This document shows positions 5,097 to 5,216 of a stretch of 5,216 bases of DNA, one piece after another; the stretch's first letter is position 1, and every line of letters begins with the position of its first letter. Origin of the DNA: JBKPHS01 sp046729975 (lineage in GTDB: Bacteria > Actinomycetota > Thermoleophilia > Solirubrobacterales > Thermoleophilaceae). Where the stretch lies: positions 1 to 5,216 of the forward strand of contig JBKPHS010000168.1 in the NCBI GenBank assembly GCA_046729975.1, written 5' to 3'. Position numbers and translations under genes: made by a program. The notes under the pieces are model-generated. The model had not been told where the DNA came from and did no database searches. It saw only the letters and a list, made by a program, of their open reading frames with translations.

Positions 5097-5216
5097 ATGG
5101 GGCTCAGGCGTACGGTCATGGCAGTCCTCGCCGGAGCGGCCCTGCTCGGTGCATCCGGGTGCATGGGCGGCGACGACGACTCGTCCAGCGACAAGGCAGC
5201 CGCGAAGTACGACGGC
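5097..5216 (+). CDS. Lipoprotein, probable ABC-transporter substrate-binding protein (N-terminal fragment)
   Basis: Forty codons are visible before the right edge. Residues 1-21 form a type II signal peptide: basic start 'MGLRRT', hydrophobic 'VMAVLAGAALLG', then the lipobox 'ASGC' with Cys22 as the lipidated residue. The mature start, 'CMGGDDDSSSDKAAAKYDG', is the flexible acidic/Ser linker usual for membrane-anchored substrate-binding proteins. The final 'AKYDG' resembles the entry into the first beta strand of a binding lobe, but no substrate class can be named. ATG at 5097 is chosen over the in-frame ATG at 5118 because GAGAGG lies eight bases upstream and the basic n-region is kept. It has its own promoter and is unlikely to share a transcript with the upstream relic. 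Lipoprotein status is firm; the transporter role is inference. Confidence 0.75.
   Translation, partial: MGLRRTVMAVLAGAALLGASGCMGGDDDSSSDKAAAKYDG

Overview
This is a GC-rich window whose proteins carry many Arg, Ala, Gly, Asp and Val residues. It most resembles an actinobacterium of the Thermoleophilia / Solirubrobacterales type. The clues are an S8 protease with a Pro-rich linker and an Arg/Ala-rich C-terminal beta module ('RTPPRARIG…', 'RARDATGNSS…'), a second secreted protein resembling large subtilase/propeller proteins I associate with that group, and genes that seem to start at or very near the transcription start. The taxonomic call is inference from memory.

Layout. Positions 1-112 (minus) hold the first 37 residues of a CBS-domain protein. 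Positions 167-773 (minus) hold a DUF554 (YqgA/YdfK-like) membrane protein broken by an apparent internal loss of about 25-35 codons and a frameshift. Positions 842-3026 (minus) hold a secreted S8 serine protease whose reading frame slips once near 1640, which separates the catalytic Ser from Asp and His. A short divergent promoter region follows. Positions 3110-3481 (plus) are an intact VOC (glyoxalase/bleomycin-resistance fold) protein, converging with an intact 132-residue uncharacterised protein at 3488-3886 (minus). Positions 3981-4909 (plus) are a heavily damaged relic of a second secreted protein. Its N-terminal signal and leader region is joined directly to the last blades of a propeller-like domain, with four further frameshifts. 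Positions 4908-5024 hold a 32-bp-period array of palindromic repeats. Positions 5097-5216 (plus) begin a lipoprotein, probably a transporter substrate-binding protein, behind its own promoter and Shine-Dalgarno site.

The genes do not form one obvious pathway. The common theme is cell-envelope or secreted proteins (two subtilase-type exoproteins, a membrane protein, a lipoprotein) beside small soluble proteins. Lesions are unevenly spread: two in about 600 bp of the DUF554 gene, one in about 2.2 kb of protease, five in about 950 bp of the relic, and none in the VOC or 132-residue genes. Gene decay next to a palindromic-repeat array is the main reading, but consensus errors in a draft or metagenomic assembly are a serious alternative. 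I found no defence system, CRISPR array, tRNA, rRNA or transposase gene.
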